Origin: an uncultured Bacteroidales bacterium
Lineage (GTDB): Bacteria > Bacteroidota > Bacteroidia > Bacteroidales > WCHB1-69
DNA: 64,000 nt
NCBI GenBank assembly: GCA_900315705.1
Contig: ONAB01000009.1
Span: 1-64,000, forward strand
Direction of reading: 5' to 3'
How positions within the stretch are numbered: position 1 is the stretch's first letter; each line of letters opens with the position of its first letter. Below the pieces are notes generated by a model, which had not been told where the DNA came from, searched no databases, and saw only the letters and a list, made by a program, of their open reading frames with translations. Below are positions 24,989-37,643 of the stretch, piece by piece. A program made the position numbers and the translations under genes.

Positions 24989-25534
24989 ATGAAAAGAATG
25001 AAGAAAAATGCTATTTTGTTCTTGCTCTTGATGGGAATGATGGGTGGTGCGTTTGCCCAAGCCCCCTACAAACACAGTATTGGCGGTACCGTGGGAAGCC
25101 TTAACGCCTTTTCTTACAAGACATTCCTGATGAATCACCTTGCCCTGCAAGTGGATTTGGGATATAAATACACGCTCGGAGCCACCCGCTACGGCAATCT
25201 GAATGTCAGCTCCTTCGAAGTGAACCCCAACCTGATGTATGAAGGCCATTTCACCAAGGGTCTCTATGGATTCATCGGCGGTGGCGTCAGTCTGGGTTAT
25301 TCTTGGATGTGGGGCGCCTATGACCTCTATTGGGGCCCCGTGAATTATCACTATCGCTACGATTACGGCAAATTCGGTGCGAATGGCATCCTCGGCCTGG
25401 AGTACAAGTTCAGCATCCCGCTGACACTGCAGTTTGATTTCCGTCCCGGTTACGGAATGCTTTTCGACGATAATGTTGATTTTGATTATTTCGACTGGGG
25501 TGTGAATATCGGAGTCCGCTACACCTTCAGATAG
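24989..25534 (+). CDS. Small outer-membrane beta-barrel protein
   Basis: 181 residues with a signal peptide (ending GGAFAQ near residue 25). The mature chain shows eight or so amphipathic strands with Gly/Tyr turns (YKHSIGGTVGSLNAFSY, LALQVDLGYKYTL, GLYGFIGGGVSLGYSWMWGA, LTLQFDFRPGYGMLF) and ends GVNIGVRYTFR, with a phenylalanine near the C-terminus as barrel proteins have. It resembles eight-stranded OmpA/OmpW-like barrels of the 'outer membrane beta-barrel' group. Function unknown. It is monocistronic, with a promoter upstream and a strong terminator downstream. Confidence 0.75.
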   Translation: MKRMKKNAILFLLLMGMMGGAFAQAPYKHSIGGTVGSLNAFSYKTFLMNHLALQVDLGYKYTLGATRYGNLNVSSFEVNPNLMYEGHFTKGLYGFIGGGVSLGYSWMWGAYDLYWGPVNYHYRYDYGKFGANGILGLEYKFSIPLTLQFDFRPGYGMLFDDNVDFDYFDWGVNIGVRYTFR

Positions 25535-25600
25535 GATTGTCTGTTATCGATGATAACTCGTCTGCCGTATGTTGTTAATGACGGTGGACAGCAACTTCTC

Positions 25601-25644
25601 ATCAGCCTCTTCGTTTGGGTAAACGGAGGGGCTGATTTTTTTTT
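25601..25644 (+). terminator. Terminator of the small barrel gene
   Basis: ATCAGCCTCTTCGTTT, loop GGGT, AAACGGAGGGGCTGAT and a long T-run. Confidence 0.9.
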
Positions 25645-25656
25645 GGCCCCTTTTTG

Positions 25657-25664
25657 TATTTTTG
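25657..25664 (+). promoter_or_regulatory. -7 box for the sigma-WG fusion gene
   Basis: TATTTTTG, 23 bp before the ATG at 25688. Confidence 0.6.
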
Positions 25665-25687
25665 CGTCATCATTTTAAAAAAAGAGG

Positions 25688-27043
25688 ATGCGCTCACAGA
25701 CCTTTTGGGAAAAGACATATCACAAGAACATCGCCAAGATGATTGGCGTCAACCTCCGTTATGTGGGCGACCGCGCGGTGGCAGAGGACCTTGCGCACGA
25801 CGCGATTCTCAAAGCCATCGAGAAATCGGGCAGCTACCGCCACCTCGGCAGTTTCGAGGGATGGCTGATGCGGCTCAACCTGAACAACACGCTGGACTAT
25901 CTGCGCCGTCAACCGCAATTTTTGTCCATTGACAACGCTCCTCATCCCGTTATGAACGAGACGTGCCACGACGAGCCCCCGCAACCCGACGAGTTCACCG
26001 AATCGGAAATTCTCGATGCCATTTGCGCCCTGCCCGAACGCCAACGGGTGGTTTTCAATCTCTACGTCTTTGAAAAACAAACCCATAAGACAATCGCCGA
26101 CAAACTGCAGATTGGCATACGGAGTTCAAAACGATATTTGTCGGAAGCACGAACACAACTTCAGCAATTTCTGAAAGATAAACAAACAACCAAAAAATCA
26201 GGCATTATGATTATACTGATGATGATTACGCGTCGAAGTCACGCCGTTGATCGTCTTTGTCTTGCCAAACTGAGCAAGTTGGCAGTGGCCCCTGTCACAC
26301 CCTCCCCATTGGCATCGCTGGATTGGGCTGCCGTTCCGAAGTCCTCCCTATGGCTCACGCTCTCTGCCGCCAAAGCCCCCGCCATCGCCACGGGTGTGGT
26401 TGCCACTGTTGTGGCTGGATCCGCCATTGCATATCAGGCCCGACCTGACAATCCTGCAGCCGTGCCACAAGAACCTGATCCTGTAGAGACGGGGCACGCC
26501 CCGTCTCTACAGGCCGACACAATTCCTGTTGTAGTTGCTTCTCCACAGGCCGGCACAATTCCCGTTGTAGTTGTGTCTTCACCGAATGATACAATTCCTG
26601 TTCCTGCTGTAGAGACGCGCCGTGGCGCGTCTTCGCAATACGCTGACCAGCAAGTCAAAGGAACCGAATCATCTGTTTCACCATTGCCCGAAACGCCCGT
26701 CGCGACCTCTTCCCATCATAGCCTGAAGAAGTTCGAGCGCAACGGCTACTACGGTCTCCAAGATGAAAAAGGATACATTGTGGTATATCCGAAATATTCG
26801 GACATAAAGCCGTTCGACGAATACCGGAGCGGGTGGGCAATGGTGGAGATATTCGGGTTCAAGGGTTTTGTGGACTCCTCCGGCAAAGATGTGGTCCCCG
26901 CACAATACGACGAGGTCGGCAGATTCGGCTTCTATCACGATGGCTGGGCATTGGTGCGCAAGGGCAACTTCTATGGTTTTATCGACTTGTCAGGGAAAGA
27001 AGTCGTGCCTGTGACACACAAAAAGCGCGACCTTATCCCGTAG
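25688..27043 (+). CDS. ECF sigma factor fused to a transmembrane segment and WG repeats
   Basis: 451 residues in one uninterrupted frame. Residues 1-76 are sigma region 2 (VAEDLAHDAILKAIEKSGSY; SFEGWLMRLNLNNTLDYLRR). Residues 101-165 are region 4 (ILDAICALPERQRVVFNLYV; THKTIADKLQIGIRSSKRYL). A single hydrophobic helix lies near 229-250 (KAPAIATGVVATVVAGSAIA). Then comes a Pro/Val-rich linker (250-345) with three 12-residue repeats and two GTAGAGACG palindromes read in frame. Residues 352-445 hold WG-type repeats (YYGLQDEKGYIVVYPKYSDI; GFVDSSGKDVVPAQYDEV; YGFIDLSGKEVVP). The layout predicts a cytoplasmic sigma domain tethered to the membrane with a periplasmic sensor. No anti-sigma gene is adjacent. 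Confidence 0.85.
   Translation: MRSQTFWEKTYHKNIAKMIGVNLRYVGDRAVAEDLAHDAILKAIEKSGSYRHLGSFEGWLMRLNLNNTLDYLRRQPQFLSIDNAPHPVMNETCHDEPPQPDEFTESEILDAICALPERQRVVFNLYVFEKQTHKTIADKLQIGIRSSKRYLSEARTQLQQFLKDKQTTKKSGIMIILMMITRRSHAVDRLCLAKLSKLAVAPVTPSPLASLDWAAVPKSSLWLTLSAAKAPAIATGVVATVVAGSAIAYQARPDNPAAVPQEPDPVETGHAPSLQADTIPVVVASPQAGTIPVVVVSSPNDTIPVPAVETRRGASSQYADQQVKGTESSVSPLPETPVATSSHHSLKKFERNGYYGLQDEKGYIVVYPKYSDIKPFDEYRSGWAMVEIFGFKGFVDSSGKDVVPAQYDEVGRFGFYHDGWALVRKGNFYGFIDLSGKEVVPVTHKKRDLIP
26481..26512 (+). repeat. GTAGAGACG palindromic element, copy B (inside the sigma-WG gene)
   Basis: Perfect 15-bp arms CTGTAGAGACGGGGC and GCCCCGTCTCTACAG around AC. Read in frame as PVETGHAPSLQ, residues 265-275. 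Confidence 0.85.
26513..26608 (+). repeat. 36-bp tandem repeat in the sigma-WG linker
   Basis: Two and a half units with a 36-bp period (the AATTCC core recurs at 26521, 26557 and 26593) encode DTIPVVVASPQA, GTIPVVVVSSPN, DTIPVPAVE. It lies exactly between palindromes B and C. Confidence 0.75.
26608..26637 (+). repeat. GTAGAGACG palindromic element, copy C (decayed)
   Basis: AGACGCGCC and GGCGCGTCT form the core arms around GT. The outer right arm has drifted (CTTCGC instead of CTCTAC). Read as AVETRRGASS in the same gene. Confidence 0.65.
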
Positions 27044-27082
27044 TCTTACGTCTCAAGTCTAATGTCATCAATAATCGTTTCA

Positions 27083-28009
27083 ATGAAAAGAGCAGTTTTA
27101 ATCATCTCAATTTTATTATCAATCAATGTGTTAACAGCACAATCCCTCAACTATTACAATTTGGAGCCTTTTACCGTTGTGGACATAAACTTCGTTGGGG
27201 AGGTGGTCATAAAACAATGCGCCATAAGTAATGAAGTGACCATTGAGTCCAATGATTACAAATTTATTGAGCACACTCACGTTGTGGTTTCTGACGGAAA
27301 ACTTTCCATCTATATGGACAAGAATTCGTCTCTTGAAAAAAAAGACTATATCCAGATGGAGATACATTTGCCCCGTTTGGAGAAATTGACCTTGCTTGGC
27401 GCAGGCAATGTGAAGGTGGAAAAGAGAAACGAGCCGAATCTGATGGTCATCAACTCGGGCGTGGGCGAATGCACCCTCCAATGCCTGAAAATCGAAGGAA
27501 CATTGGAACTGCACAACAAGGGTGCAGGCGGCATCAAGGTCTCATCTCCCGATCCCATTCGGCAACAGACCCTGCTCATCAACAATTCCGGCGCAGGTGA
27601 TGTGTCCATTCTTGGAAGCCACGTCAGCAATTCATTAATCGTCAATAATATGGGAGCTGGCGACGTTTCGGTGAACCTGATGAGCATCCCCACCGATGAA
27701 TTGATTCTCCAGAACAAAAGCGTGGGAGACATCATAATTCAAAATGTTTTGGCAAAAAGGTTGGAATTGCGCATCCTGAGTACGGGCAATTTGAAGATGA
27801 TGAACGGCAAAGCGGATGAGATGACTTTGGAGAGTGTCGGTGTCGGAAACGTCCACCTGCTGTTGAAAGTCGCTACCGCGCACATCACGCACGGCGGCGT
27901 GGGCAATATCATAGCCACCGTGACGGGAACCGCCTACCTCACCGAAAAATCCGGGCTGGGGAAGGTCACCATTCACGGCGGTGGAAAAATCGTAAAGGAA
28001 AAGCCTTGA
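27083..28009 (+). CDS. DUF2807 (GIN-domain) exported protein
   Basis: 308 residues from MKRAVLIISILLSINVLTAQ (signal peptide; an in-frame ATG 21 bp upstream would spoil it). The mature part has repeated right-handed beta-helix-like strands with Gly-Asn/Asp-Val turns: LTLLGAGNVKVEKRN, INSGVGECTLQCL, INNSGAGDVSILGS, NNMGAGDVSVNLM, QNKSVGDIIIQNV, STGNLKMMNGKADEM, GGVGNIIATVTGT. This repeated pattern is that of DUF2807, called the auto-transporter adhesin head GIN domain, a common exported family in Bacteroidota of unknown role. It follows the sigma-WG fusion gene by 39 bp and could be co-transcribed with it. Confidence 0.82.
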   Translation: MKRAVLIISILLSINVLTAQSLNYYNLEPFTVVDINFVGEVVIKQCAISNEVTIESNDYKFIEHTHVVVSDGKLSIYMDKNSSLEKKDYIQMEIHLPRLEKLTLLGAGNVKVEKRNEPNLMVINSGVGECTLQCLKIEGTLELHNKGAGGIKVSSPDPIRQQTLLINNSGAGDVSILGSHVSNSLIVNNMGAGDVSVNLMSIPTDELILQNKSVGDIIIQNVLAKRLELRILSTGNLKMMNGKADEMTLESVGVGNVHLLLKVATAHITHGGVGNIIATVTGTAYLTEKSGLGKVTIHGGGKIVKEKP

Positions 28010-28058
28010 ATCCGGCAGATAAAGTAAGTTCACAATTTTGTGGTCCACGAGATGGTGA

Positions 28059-32012
<3,954 letters not shown>

Positions 32013-32069
32013 TGGCTAGCTGTAGAGTGTCAATATAAATATTCAGGTGCAAGGTTGCATAAAAAATCG

Positions 32070-32077
32070 TATTTTTG
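32070..32077 (+). promoter_or_regulatory. -7 box for the 32,098 operon
   Basis: TATTTTTG, 20 bp before the ATG at 32098. It argues against the longer frame that opens at 32047. Confidence 0.55.
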
Positions 32078-32097
32078 CAGTTCCAATAAATTATCTG

Positions 32098-32355
32098 ATG
32101 AAAGCATTCTACCGATATACAGATGGCGAAGCCGAAGAGATTCCCGAAGGCGGATTGGAGGCTTTGCTGGAACGGAACCGTGGTTACCTTCGCAACTACG
32201 AGGAACTTGAATGCGACTTGGATGACCCTGCCTACGTGGCGCGTGGCAATGGCTTCTGTGATGCGAAATTCAGCGAGGATTTTGTCGAAGGACAGATTGC
32301 CAAATATAGGGCGCGTGTAAATGACATTTTGCAATCTTTGAAGAATCGGGAATGA
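32098..32355 (+). CDS. Small conserved-looking cytoplasmic protein (85 aa)
   Basis: An acidic protein of 85 residues, MKAFYRYTDGEAEEIPEGG at the start and a helical ARVNDILQSLKNRE end, with no signal peptide. I do not recognise a family. Its stop overlaps the start of the next gene by four bases (ATGA), so translation of the two is coupled. The promoter 20 bp upstream fixes the start at 32098. Confidence 0.65.
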   Translation: MKAFYRYTDGEAEEIPEGGLEALLERNRGYLRNYEELECDLDDPAYVARGNGFCDAKFSEDFVEGQIAKYRARVNDILQSLKNRE

Positions 32356-32957
32356 AGAAATACAGTAAAATCTTGTTGTTGTGGTTTTTGACGCTATTCT
32401 CTCCGTGTGCCTTGCGGGCGCAGAAAGAGAATGCCGAGCAGAAGGTGCGCAAAAACGACATCAAGATTACGCTGCTCTCCATCGGCAGCGGTTCCACGCG
32501 ACTCACCTACGAGCGGGCGTTTACCCCGCGTACCAGCGCCGAGCTGACCGTTGGAATCATCGGGCTGGGAGTGGATTGGATACACCACACGAAGTCTCGC
32601 GGCTATTTGCTCAAACTCGCCTACAAATGGAATGTGGTGCCGATGGTAAAAGCCAACTCACCGTTGGCTGGCTTCTATTTGAAACCTGAATTGGTGATTG
32701 CCGATTTCCGTTACGCTCTGAAAAGTGTTGTCTTGAGTGAGGCCAATCCTTATTATGCCCGCACATTGCAAGGGGCACTGTTGGGCGAGTTCGGTTACCA
32801 ACTCCTGCTCAAGTGGTTTGTCTTCGATGTCTATGCCGGACTGGGACCCACTTGGGGCAACGGCAATGAGATGAACTATTACCACGGATTTATGCGCTTC
32901 CCCAAGGACGGATGGCTCAGTTTTACTTCAGGATTCCGCTTGGGCGTGGCTTTTTAA
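32352..32957 (+). CDS. Exported barrel-like protein (201 aa)
   Basis: A signal peptide (MKKYSKILLLWFLTLFSPCA, cut near LRAQ) is followed by a chain of amphipathic strands: IKITLLSIGSGSTRLTYERA, AELTVGIIGLGVDWI, YLLKLAYKWNVVPM, GFYLKPELVIADFRYAL, FVFDVYAGLGPTWG, ending FTSGFRLGVAF. The final phenylalanine and the strand pattern suggest a small outer-membrane barrel of about eight strands. No clear family; DUF3575-type barrels look similar in layout. Coupled by ATGA overlap to the 85-residue gene and followed 26 bp later by a patatin gene. Confidence 0.7.
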   Translation: MKKYSKILLLWFLTLFSPCALRAQKENAEQKVRKNDIKITLLSIGSGSTRLTYERAFTPRTSAELTVGIIGLGVDWIHHTKSRGYLLKLAYKWNVVPMVKANSPLAGFYLKPELVIADFRYALKSVVLSEANPYYARTLQGALLGEFGYQLLLKWFVFDVYAGLGPTWGNGNEMNYYHGFMRFPKDGWLSFTSGFRLGVAF

Positions 32958-32983
32958 ATAGACTGATGTAATTTTATTGGAAA

Positions 32984-33856
32984 ATGTCGGATTTGATTAC
33001 AAACAAGAAGGTGGCGCTGGTGCTCTCCAGTGGCGCGGCGCGTGGTTATGCGCATATCGGCGCCATAGAGGAACTGCTGTCGCGTGGGTACACCATTACC
33101 TCCGTGGCCGGTACCTCAATGGGCGCGCTTATCGGCGGTATGTTCGCGGCCGGCGGTCTCGAATCTGTCAAGGAATGGATGTTCCAGATCAAAAAAAGGG
33201 AAGTCTTCTCCTTGACGGATATCACCATCGCGTTGAGTGGTTTTGTAAAGGGCGAGAAGGTGATGGAACGGATGCAAAACATCGTGCCCGACGTCAACAT
33301 TGAGGATTTGCCCATTCCATTTTGTGCAGTGGCCACCAATCTTCTCAATGGATCGGAGGTGGTTTTCAAGGAGGGAAGTCTTTACGAGGCTATCCGCGCC
33401 TCCATTTCGGTGCCCTCATTCTTCCGTCCGGTGGAGAAGAACGATGCGGTTTTGGTGGACGGGGGCCTGGTGAATCCGCTGCCCCTGAACCGGGTGGCGC
33501 GTTCTGGCGACGATATTTTGGTGGCGATGAATGTCAGCGCATACGACGATGAGGATTTGATGCAGCGGAAAAAGTCCATTGAGGAGTATAAAAAACAGAG
33601 CCCGCTGATGAAGAAGATAAAACCCTTCTTGTCGGAGGTGGACAATAACGTCGTTTCGTTGTTGTCGCGCTCGTTCTCGGTGATGATCCAGCAGAATTGC
33701 CGGTTGAGTGCGCAGCTGACGCCTCCGGATGTCATCGCCAATATGTCCAGCAACCGTTATGGCGGGTTTGATTACGACAAGGCGGAGAAAATTGCGCAGC
33801 ACGGGCGTCTGCTGATGCGCCGCAGCCTGGACCGATACGAGCGAGGAAAGAAGTAA
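32984..33856 (+). CDS. Patatin-like phospholipase (RssA-type)
   Basis: 290 residues, no signal peptide. Patatin hallmarks: the oxyanion loop SSGAARGYAHIG (residues 15-26), nucleophile elbow GTSMG with Ser45, and the catalytic Asp159 in VDGGLVNPLP. The chain PFCAVATNLLNGSEVVF and ASISVPSFFRPVE also match bacterial patatins. The Ser-Asp dyad would hydrolyse acyl esters of lipids. It is closest in length and layout to RssA/YchK cytoplasmic patatins rather than the long T9SS or type V patatins. Last gene of its unit, with a terminator 28 bp after the stop. Confidence 0.92.
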   Translation: MSDLITNKKVALVLSSGAARGYAHIGAIEELLSRGYTITSVAGTSMGALIGGMFAAGGLESVKEWMFQIKKREVFSLTDITIALSGFVKGEKVMERMQNIVPDVNIEDLPIPFCAVATNLLNGSEVVFKEGSLYEAIRASISVPSFFRPVEKNDAVLVDGGLVNPLPLNRVARSGDDILVAMNVSAYDDEDLMQRKKSIEEYKKQSPLMKKIKPFLSEVDNNVVSLLSRSFSVMIQQNCRLSAQLTPPDVIANMSSNRYGGFDYDKAEKIAQHGRLLMRRSLDRYERGKK

Positions 33857-33883
33857 GTGTCAGTATGACAATGATATAAAATG

Positions 33884-33911
33884 AAAAAGCCGCTACAGTG
33901 TAGCGGCTTTT
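33884..33911 (+). terminator. Terminator of the patatin operon
   Basis: AAAAGCCGCTACA, loop GTG, TAGCGGCTTTT. It is convergent with tRNA-Ala, so it may stop transcription from both sides. Confidence 0.85.
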
Positions 33912-33924
33912 CTGTTTTGGGGGG

Positions 33925-33998
33925 TGGAGCGTATGAGAATCGAACTCACGACCTCTTGACTGCCAGTCAAACGCTCTAGCCAACTGAGCTAACGCCCC
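33925..33998 (-). tRNA. tRNA-Ala (anticodon GGC)
   Basis: Minus-strand cloverleaf: acceptor GGGGCGT/ACGCTCC with one G-U pair, D-arm GCTC..GAGC, anticodon stem TTTGA/TCAAG with loop CTGGCAG, T-arm GTGAG-TTCGATT-CTCAT and discriminator A. CCA is not encoded. It lies directly downstream of the str operon terminator. Confidence 0.88.
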
Positions 33999-34007
33999 TG
34001 ATTTTGT

Positions 34008-34028
34008 AAAAACGTATGCTTATACGTT
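34008..34028 (-). terminator. Terminator after rpsJ
   Basis: On the minus strand AACGTATA, loop, TACGTTTTT forms a stem with a short T-run, 27 bp after the rpsJ stop. It separates the ribosomal operon from tRNA-Ala. Confidence 0.6.
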
Positions 34029-34054
34029 CCTACAAAAAAAAAGTTACATTTTCA

Positions 34055-34369
34055 TCACACTTTTATTTCAACGTCCACGCCGCTCGGCAATTCGAGCTTC
34101 ATCAGGGCGTCGATGGTTTTGGTGGTGGTGCCGTAAATGTCCAATAATCTTTTGTATGTAGAAAGCTGGAATTGCTCTCTGGATTTCTTGTTTACAAAAG
34201 TGGAACGGTTCACGGTGAAAATCTTCGTGTGTGTTGGCAAGGGGATCGGGCCTACCAAAACAACTTTGTCGTCCTTGACACCATTGACCGTCTTCACGAT
34301 CTTTTCGGCTGACTTGTCAACCAAGGTGTGGTCGAATGATTTCAATTTGATTCTGATTCTGTGACTCAC
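34055..34369 (-). CDS. rpsJ: 30S ribosomal protein S10
   Basis: 104 residues, full length. [20 protein letters not shown], the loop [20 protein letters not shown] and [20 protein letters not shown] are classic S10 motifs; it ends [12 protein letters not shown]10 sits in the 30S head and also serves as NusE in antitermination. It is the last gene of a rpsL-rpsG-fusA-rpsJ operon. In most Bacteroidota rplC and the rest of the S10 operon would follow; here a terminator and tRNA-Ala follow instead. Confidence 0.98.
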   Translation of the reverse strand: MSHRIRIKLKSFDHTLVDKSAEKIVKTVNGVKDDKVVLVGPIPLPTHTKIFTVNRSTFVNKKSREQFQLSTYKRLLDIYGTTTKTIDALMKLELPSGVDVEIKV

Positions 34370-34414
34370 TTTTTTCTAATTTTAGTTGTTATATAACGTT
34401 ATTAACTTTGTTTC

Positions 34415-36508
34415 TTACAATATAAATCTTCCAACATTCATAATATATTCCTTGACATCTGCCGGTACCTCCGCGTATTTGAGAAACTCCATACTGAAGG
34501 TGGCACGTCCTTGGCTGATAGAGCGTAGCGTGGTGACGTATCCGAACATCTCGGCCAACGGCACCTGCGTGTGAATGACCTGAAAGCCCACCTTGGCGTC
34601 GATCTGCTCCAGCACGGACCGGCGGCGGTTGAGGTCGCCCGTCACATTGCCGATGTATTCGTCGGGGGTGGTGATCTCCACGTGCATTATCGGCTCCAGT
34701 ATCGCGGTGTCGGTCTCCTTCAGCGCGTCGCGGAAGCCCACTTTCGCGCAAATCTCGAACGCCATCGCGTCGGAATCCGACGGGTGGGTCTCCCCATCGG
34801 TGACGGTGACGGCCATCGACAACACGGGAAATCCGTACTTGCCGTTCGACATCGCCATCTTGAAACCCTTTTCCGCACCGGCGAGATACTCTTTCGGTAT
34901 CGCACCACCCTTGACACGGCTCTCGAACTGAAGGCCCTTCTTGTCGTAGGGCAGCGGCGACATCTCGAAATCCATTACGGCAAAAGAACCCTTGCCTCCC
35001 GTCTGGCGCTTGTATGCCGAGTGGTAGGCGATGGGGGAGAGGAGTGCCTCTTTGTAGGCCACTCTCGGTTTGCCGTGGTTGCAGTCCACGCTGAACTCGC
35101 GTTTCAGGCGGTCCAGCAGGATCTCCAAGTGCAGCTCGCCCATTCCGCTGATGAGCACTTGCCCGGAATCGGTGTCGGTCTTGACCACAAAGGTCGGATC
35201 CTCTTCGGCCAGCTTGTCGAGGGCGTTCATCATCCGATCCTCATCGTCTTTGGTCTTGGCCTCGATGGCGATTTGTATCACCGGCTCGGGGAAGACGATG
35301 TTCTCAAGGATGATGGGATGCCGGTCGTCGGTCAGACTGTCGCCGGTGTGAATCTCCTTCATACCCACGAGAGCCACGATGTTACCTGCGGTGACGCTGT
35401 CCAGTGGCTGTTGCTTGTTGGAGTGCATCTGCAGGATTTTGGAGACTCTCTCTCTCTTGCCAGTGACGGCGTTGAAGACCGTCTCGCCGCTCTTCAGTTC
35501 GCCGGAATAGACCTTGATGAAGGTCAGTTTCCCGACGTAGGGGTCGGTGGCGATTTTGAAGGCCAGGGCCGAGAAGGGGGCGTTAACGTCCATCGGCCGT
35601 TGCTCCGTCTCCTCGTTCTTGGGGTTCACGCCCGTGATGGCGGGCATATCCAGAGGGGAGGGGAGGTAGTCGATGATGGCGTCGAGCAGCTTTTGCACAC
35701 CCTTGTTCTTGAAGGAGGACCCGCACAAGACGGGTTGAACCTTGCGTTCGAGGGTGGCTTTCCTGATGGCGGCGACCAGCTCCTCGCGGGTGATGCTGTC
35801 GCTGTCGGCGAAATATTTCTCCATCAGGGTCTCGTCCATTTCAGCCACGGTTTCCAGAAGGTTGGTACGGTAGGTTTCGACCTCGTCGGCCATCTCTTCG
35901 GGGATGGGAATCTCCTCATAGGTGTTGCCTTGGTCTTCCTCGTTCCATTGGTAGGCCTTCATTTCCAGCAGGTCAACGAGTCCGATGAACGAATCCTCGG
36001 CTCCGATGGGGAGTTGGAGGGGCAGGGGGTTGGCTTTCAGCTTCTCGCGGATCTGGTCCACGACGGCGAGGAAGTTGGCCCCTGAGCGGTCCATCTTGTT
36101 GACGTAGCAGATGCGTGCCACGTCGTACTTGTTGGCCTGGCGCCATACGGTTTCCGATTGGGCTTCCACGCCTCCAACGGCGCAGAATATGGCTACGGCT
36201 CCATCCAGTATTCTCAAAGAACGTTCTACTTCGACCGTAAAATCGACGTGACCTGGGGTGTCGATGATGTTGATCTTGTAGTCATTTGACTGGTGTTTCC
36301 ACATCACTGTGGTGGCGGCGCTGGTAATCGTGATGCCTCTCTCCTGCTCCTGCACCATCCAGTCCATGGTGGCAGTTCCCTCGTCAACTTCGCCTATTTT
36401 ATAATTTTTCCCGGTATAGTAAAGGATGCGTTCGGTCGTGGTCGTCTTTCCGGCGTCAATATGGGCCATAATGCCTATATTGCGGATTTTCTGCAGGTCT
36501 TCAGCCAT
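34415..36508 (-). CDS. fusA: Translation elongation factor G
   Basis: 697 residues, normal length for the canonical EF-G1. GTPase motifs: [12 protein letters not shown] (15-26, P-loop), the switch-[17 protein letters not shown], and [10 protein letters not shown]. The domains IV-V signatures [19 protein letters not shown] and [20 protein letters not shown] follow. It moves tRNA and mRNA through the ribosome after peptide-bond formation. Located between rpsG (48 bp upstream) and rpsJ (45 bp downstream) in the str operon. A full-length acidic copy with an intact switch region; no sign of the alternative FusA2 type. Confidence 0.98.
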   Translation of the reverse strand: MAEDLQKIRNIGIMAHIDAGKTTTTERILYYTGKNYKIGEVDEGTATMDWMVQEQERGITITSAATTVMWKHQSNDYKINIIDTPGHVDFTVEVERSLRILDGAVAIFCAVGGVEAQSETVWRQANKYDVARICYVNKMDRSGANFLAVVDQIREKLKANPLPLQLPIGAEDSFIGLVDLLEMKAYQWNEEDQGNTYEEIPIPEEMADEVETYRTNLLETVAEMDETLMEKYFADSDSITREELVAAIRKATLERKVQPVLCGSSFKNKGVQKLLDAIIDYLPSPLDMPAITGVNPKNEETEQRPMDVNAPFSALAFKIATDPYVGKLTFIKVYSGELKSGETVFNAVTGKRERVSKILQMHSNKQQPLDSVTAGNIVALVGMKEIHTGDSLTDDRHPIILENIVFPEPVIQIAIEAKTKDDEDRMMNALDKLAEEDPTFVVKTDTDSGQVLISGMGELHLEILLDRLKREFSVDCNHGKPRVAYKEALLSPIAYHSAYKRQTGGKGSFAVMDFEMSPLPYDKKGLQFESRVKGGAIPKEYLAGAEKGFKMAMSNGKYGFPVLSMAVTVTDGETHPSDSDAMAFEICAKVGFRDALKETDTAILEPIMHVEITTPDEYIGNVTGDLNRRRSVLEQIDAKVGFQVIHTQVPLAEMFGYVTTLRSISQGRATFSMEFLKYAEVPADVKEYIMNVGRFIL

Positions 36509-36556
36509 CGTCCAGCTTCCTTTGTCTCCGAAAATATGATGAATGTCAGAAGGGTA

Positions 36557-37024
36557 TTAGGAACGCATATGGGCGAATGCCTTGTTGGCTTCGGCCATTC
36601 TGTGGATTTCCTCTTTCTTCTTGAAGGCGGCGCCTTCAGACTTGTAAGCGGCCATAATTTCCTGGGCGAGCTTGTCGGCCATCGTTTGTTCGTGGCGTTT
36701 GCGGGCGAAGGAGATAAGGCTCTTCATACCGATAGATTGTTTTCTGCCCGGCTTGATCTCTTCAGGGACGGGCAGGGTGGTACCACCGACGCGCTTGCTC
36801 TTGACCTCAACGCTGGGGGTGACGTTTTCCAACGCTTTTTTCCAAACCTCGATGCCATTTTCCTTGGTCTTCTCCTCTACGATGTCGATGGCCTTATAGA
36901 AAATCTCAAAAGCGAGATTCTTTTTGCCTTTCAACATAATGTTATTGACGAATTTGGTTACGAGTTCGTCATTGAATTTTGGATCCGGAAGAATGATCCT
37001 TTTTTTTGCGTGTGAATTTCTCAT
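36557..37024 (-). CDS. rpsG: 30S ribosomal protein S7
   Basis: 155 residues, full length. [20 protein letters not shown] at the start replaces the usual MPRKG/MRKAKPKKR variants; [20 protein letters not shown] and [20 protein letters not shown] are typical S7. It nucleates assembly of the 30S head and contacts E- and P-site tRNA. Second gene of the str operon, 83 bp after rpsL and 48 bp before fusA. Confidence 0.98.
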   Translation of the reverse strand: MRNSHAKKRIILPDPKFNDELVTKFVNNIMLKGKKNLAFEIFYKAIDIVEEKTKENGIEVWKKALENVTPSVEVKSKRVGGTTLPVPEEIKPGRKQSIGMKSLISFARKRHEQTMADKLAQEIMAAYKSEGAAFKKKEEIHRMAEANKAFAHMRS

Positions 37025-37107
37025 TTTCTTGTATCTTCAATAATGAATATTTACTCTTGATGCGCCAATCACGGCGGTCAATTTACTGTTTTTTGGATTG
37101 AATTAAA

Positions 37108-37491
37108 CTACTTCGCAGCTTTTTTCGGTCTCTTGGCACCGTATTTGGAACGTCCTTGGAGACGGCCGTCCACGCCAGCGGAGTCGAGCGCGCCGCGCAC
37201 GATGTGATATCTCACACCGGGGAGGTCCTTGACACGACCGCCACGCACCAGCACGATGGAGTGCTCCTGGAGGTTGTGGCCTTCACCGGGGATGTAGGCG
37301 TTCACTTCCTTGCCGTTGGTCATTCTTACTCTCGCCACCTTACGCATAGCGGAATTCGGTTTCTTCGGAGTCGTCGTGTAGACTCTCAAACATACGCCGC
37401 GTCTTTGCGGACAGGCATCCAATGCCCTTGACTTGCTCTGAGAAGTCAGTTTCTTTCTTCCTTTTCTTACTAATTGTTGAATTGTAGGCAT
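37108..37491 (-). CDS. rpsL: 30S ribosomal protein S12
   Basis: 127 residues, full length. [20 protein letters not shown], then [20 protein letters not shown] and [20 protein letters not shown]. The lysine in TPKKPNS that streptomycin resistance mutations alter is the wild-type residue, as is [11 protein letters not shown]12 sets decoding accuracy. First gene of the str operon, with a -7 box at 37552. Confidence 0.98.
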   Translation of the reverse strand: MPTIQQLVRKGRKKLTSQSKSRALDACPQRRGVCLRVYTTTPKKPNSAMRKVARVRMTNGKEVNAYIPGEGHNLQEHSIVLVRGGRVKDLPGVRYHIVRGALDSAGVDGRLQGRSKYGAKRPKKAAK

Positions 37492-37551
37492 ACAATCTGT
37501 TGTGTTAAACTTTTAATTTTTAATATCTTTCTACCCTTTTTTAAGGGGCTG

Positions 37552-37559
37552 CAAAAATA
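37552..37559 (-). promoter_or_regulatory. -7 box of the str operon
   Basis: TATTTTTG on the minus strand, 60 bp before the rpsL start. Confidence 0.65.
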
Positions 37560-37611
37560 CACTTTTTTTTAATACTCCTGTTTTTCAAACACTTTTTTTT
37601 ATCAACAAAAG

Positions 37612-37637
37612 AAAAGGCCGCTCAATGCGGCCTCTTT
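37612..37637 (-). terminator. Terminator of the transketolase-sigma operon
   Basis: On the minus strand AGAGGCCGC, loop ATTGA, GCGGCCTTTT and a T-rich tail, 7 bp after the stop of the cysteine-rich gene. It insulates the str operon promoter. Confidence 0.85.
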
Positions 37638-37643
37638 GTCTCT

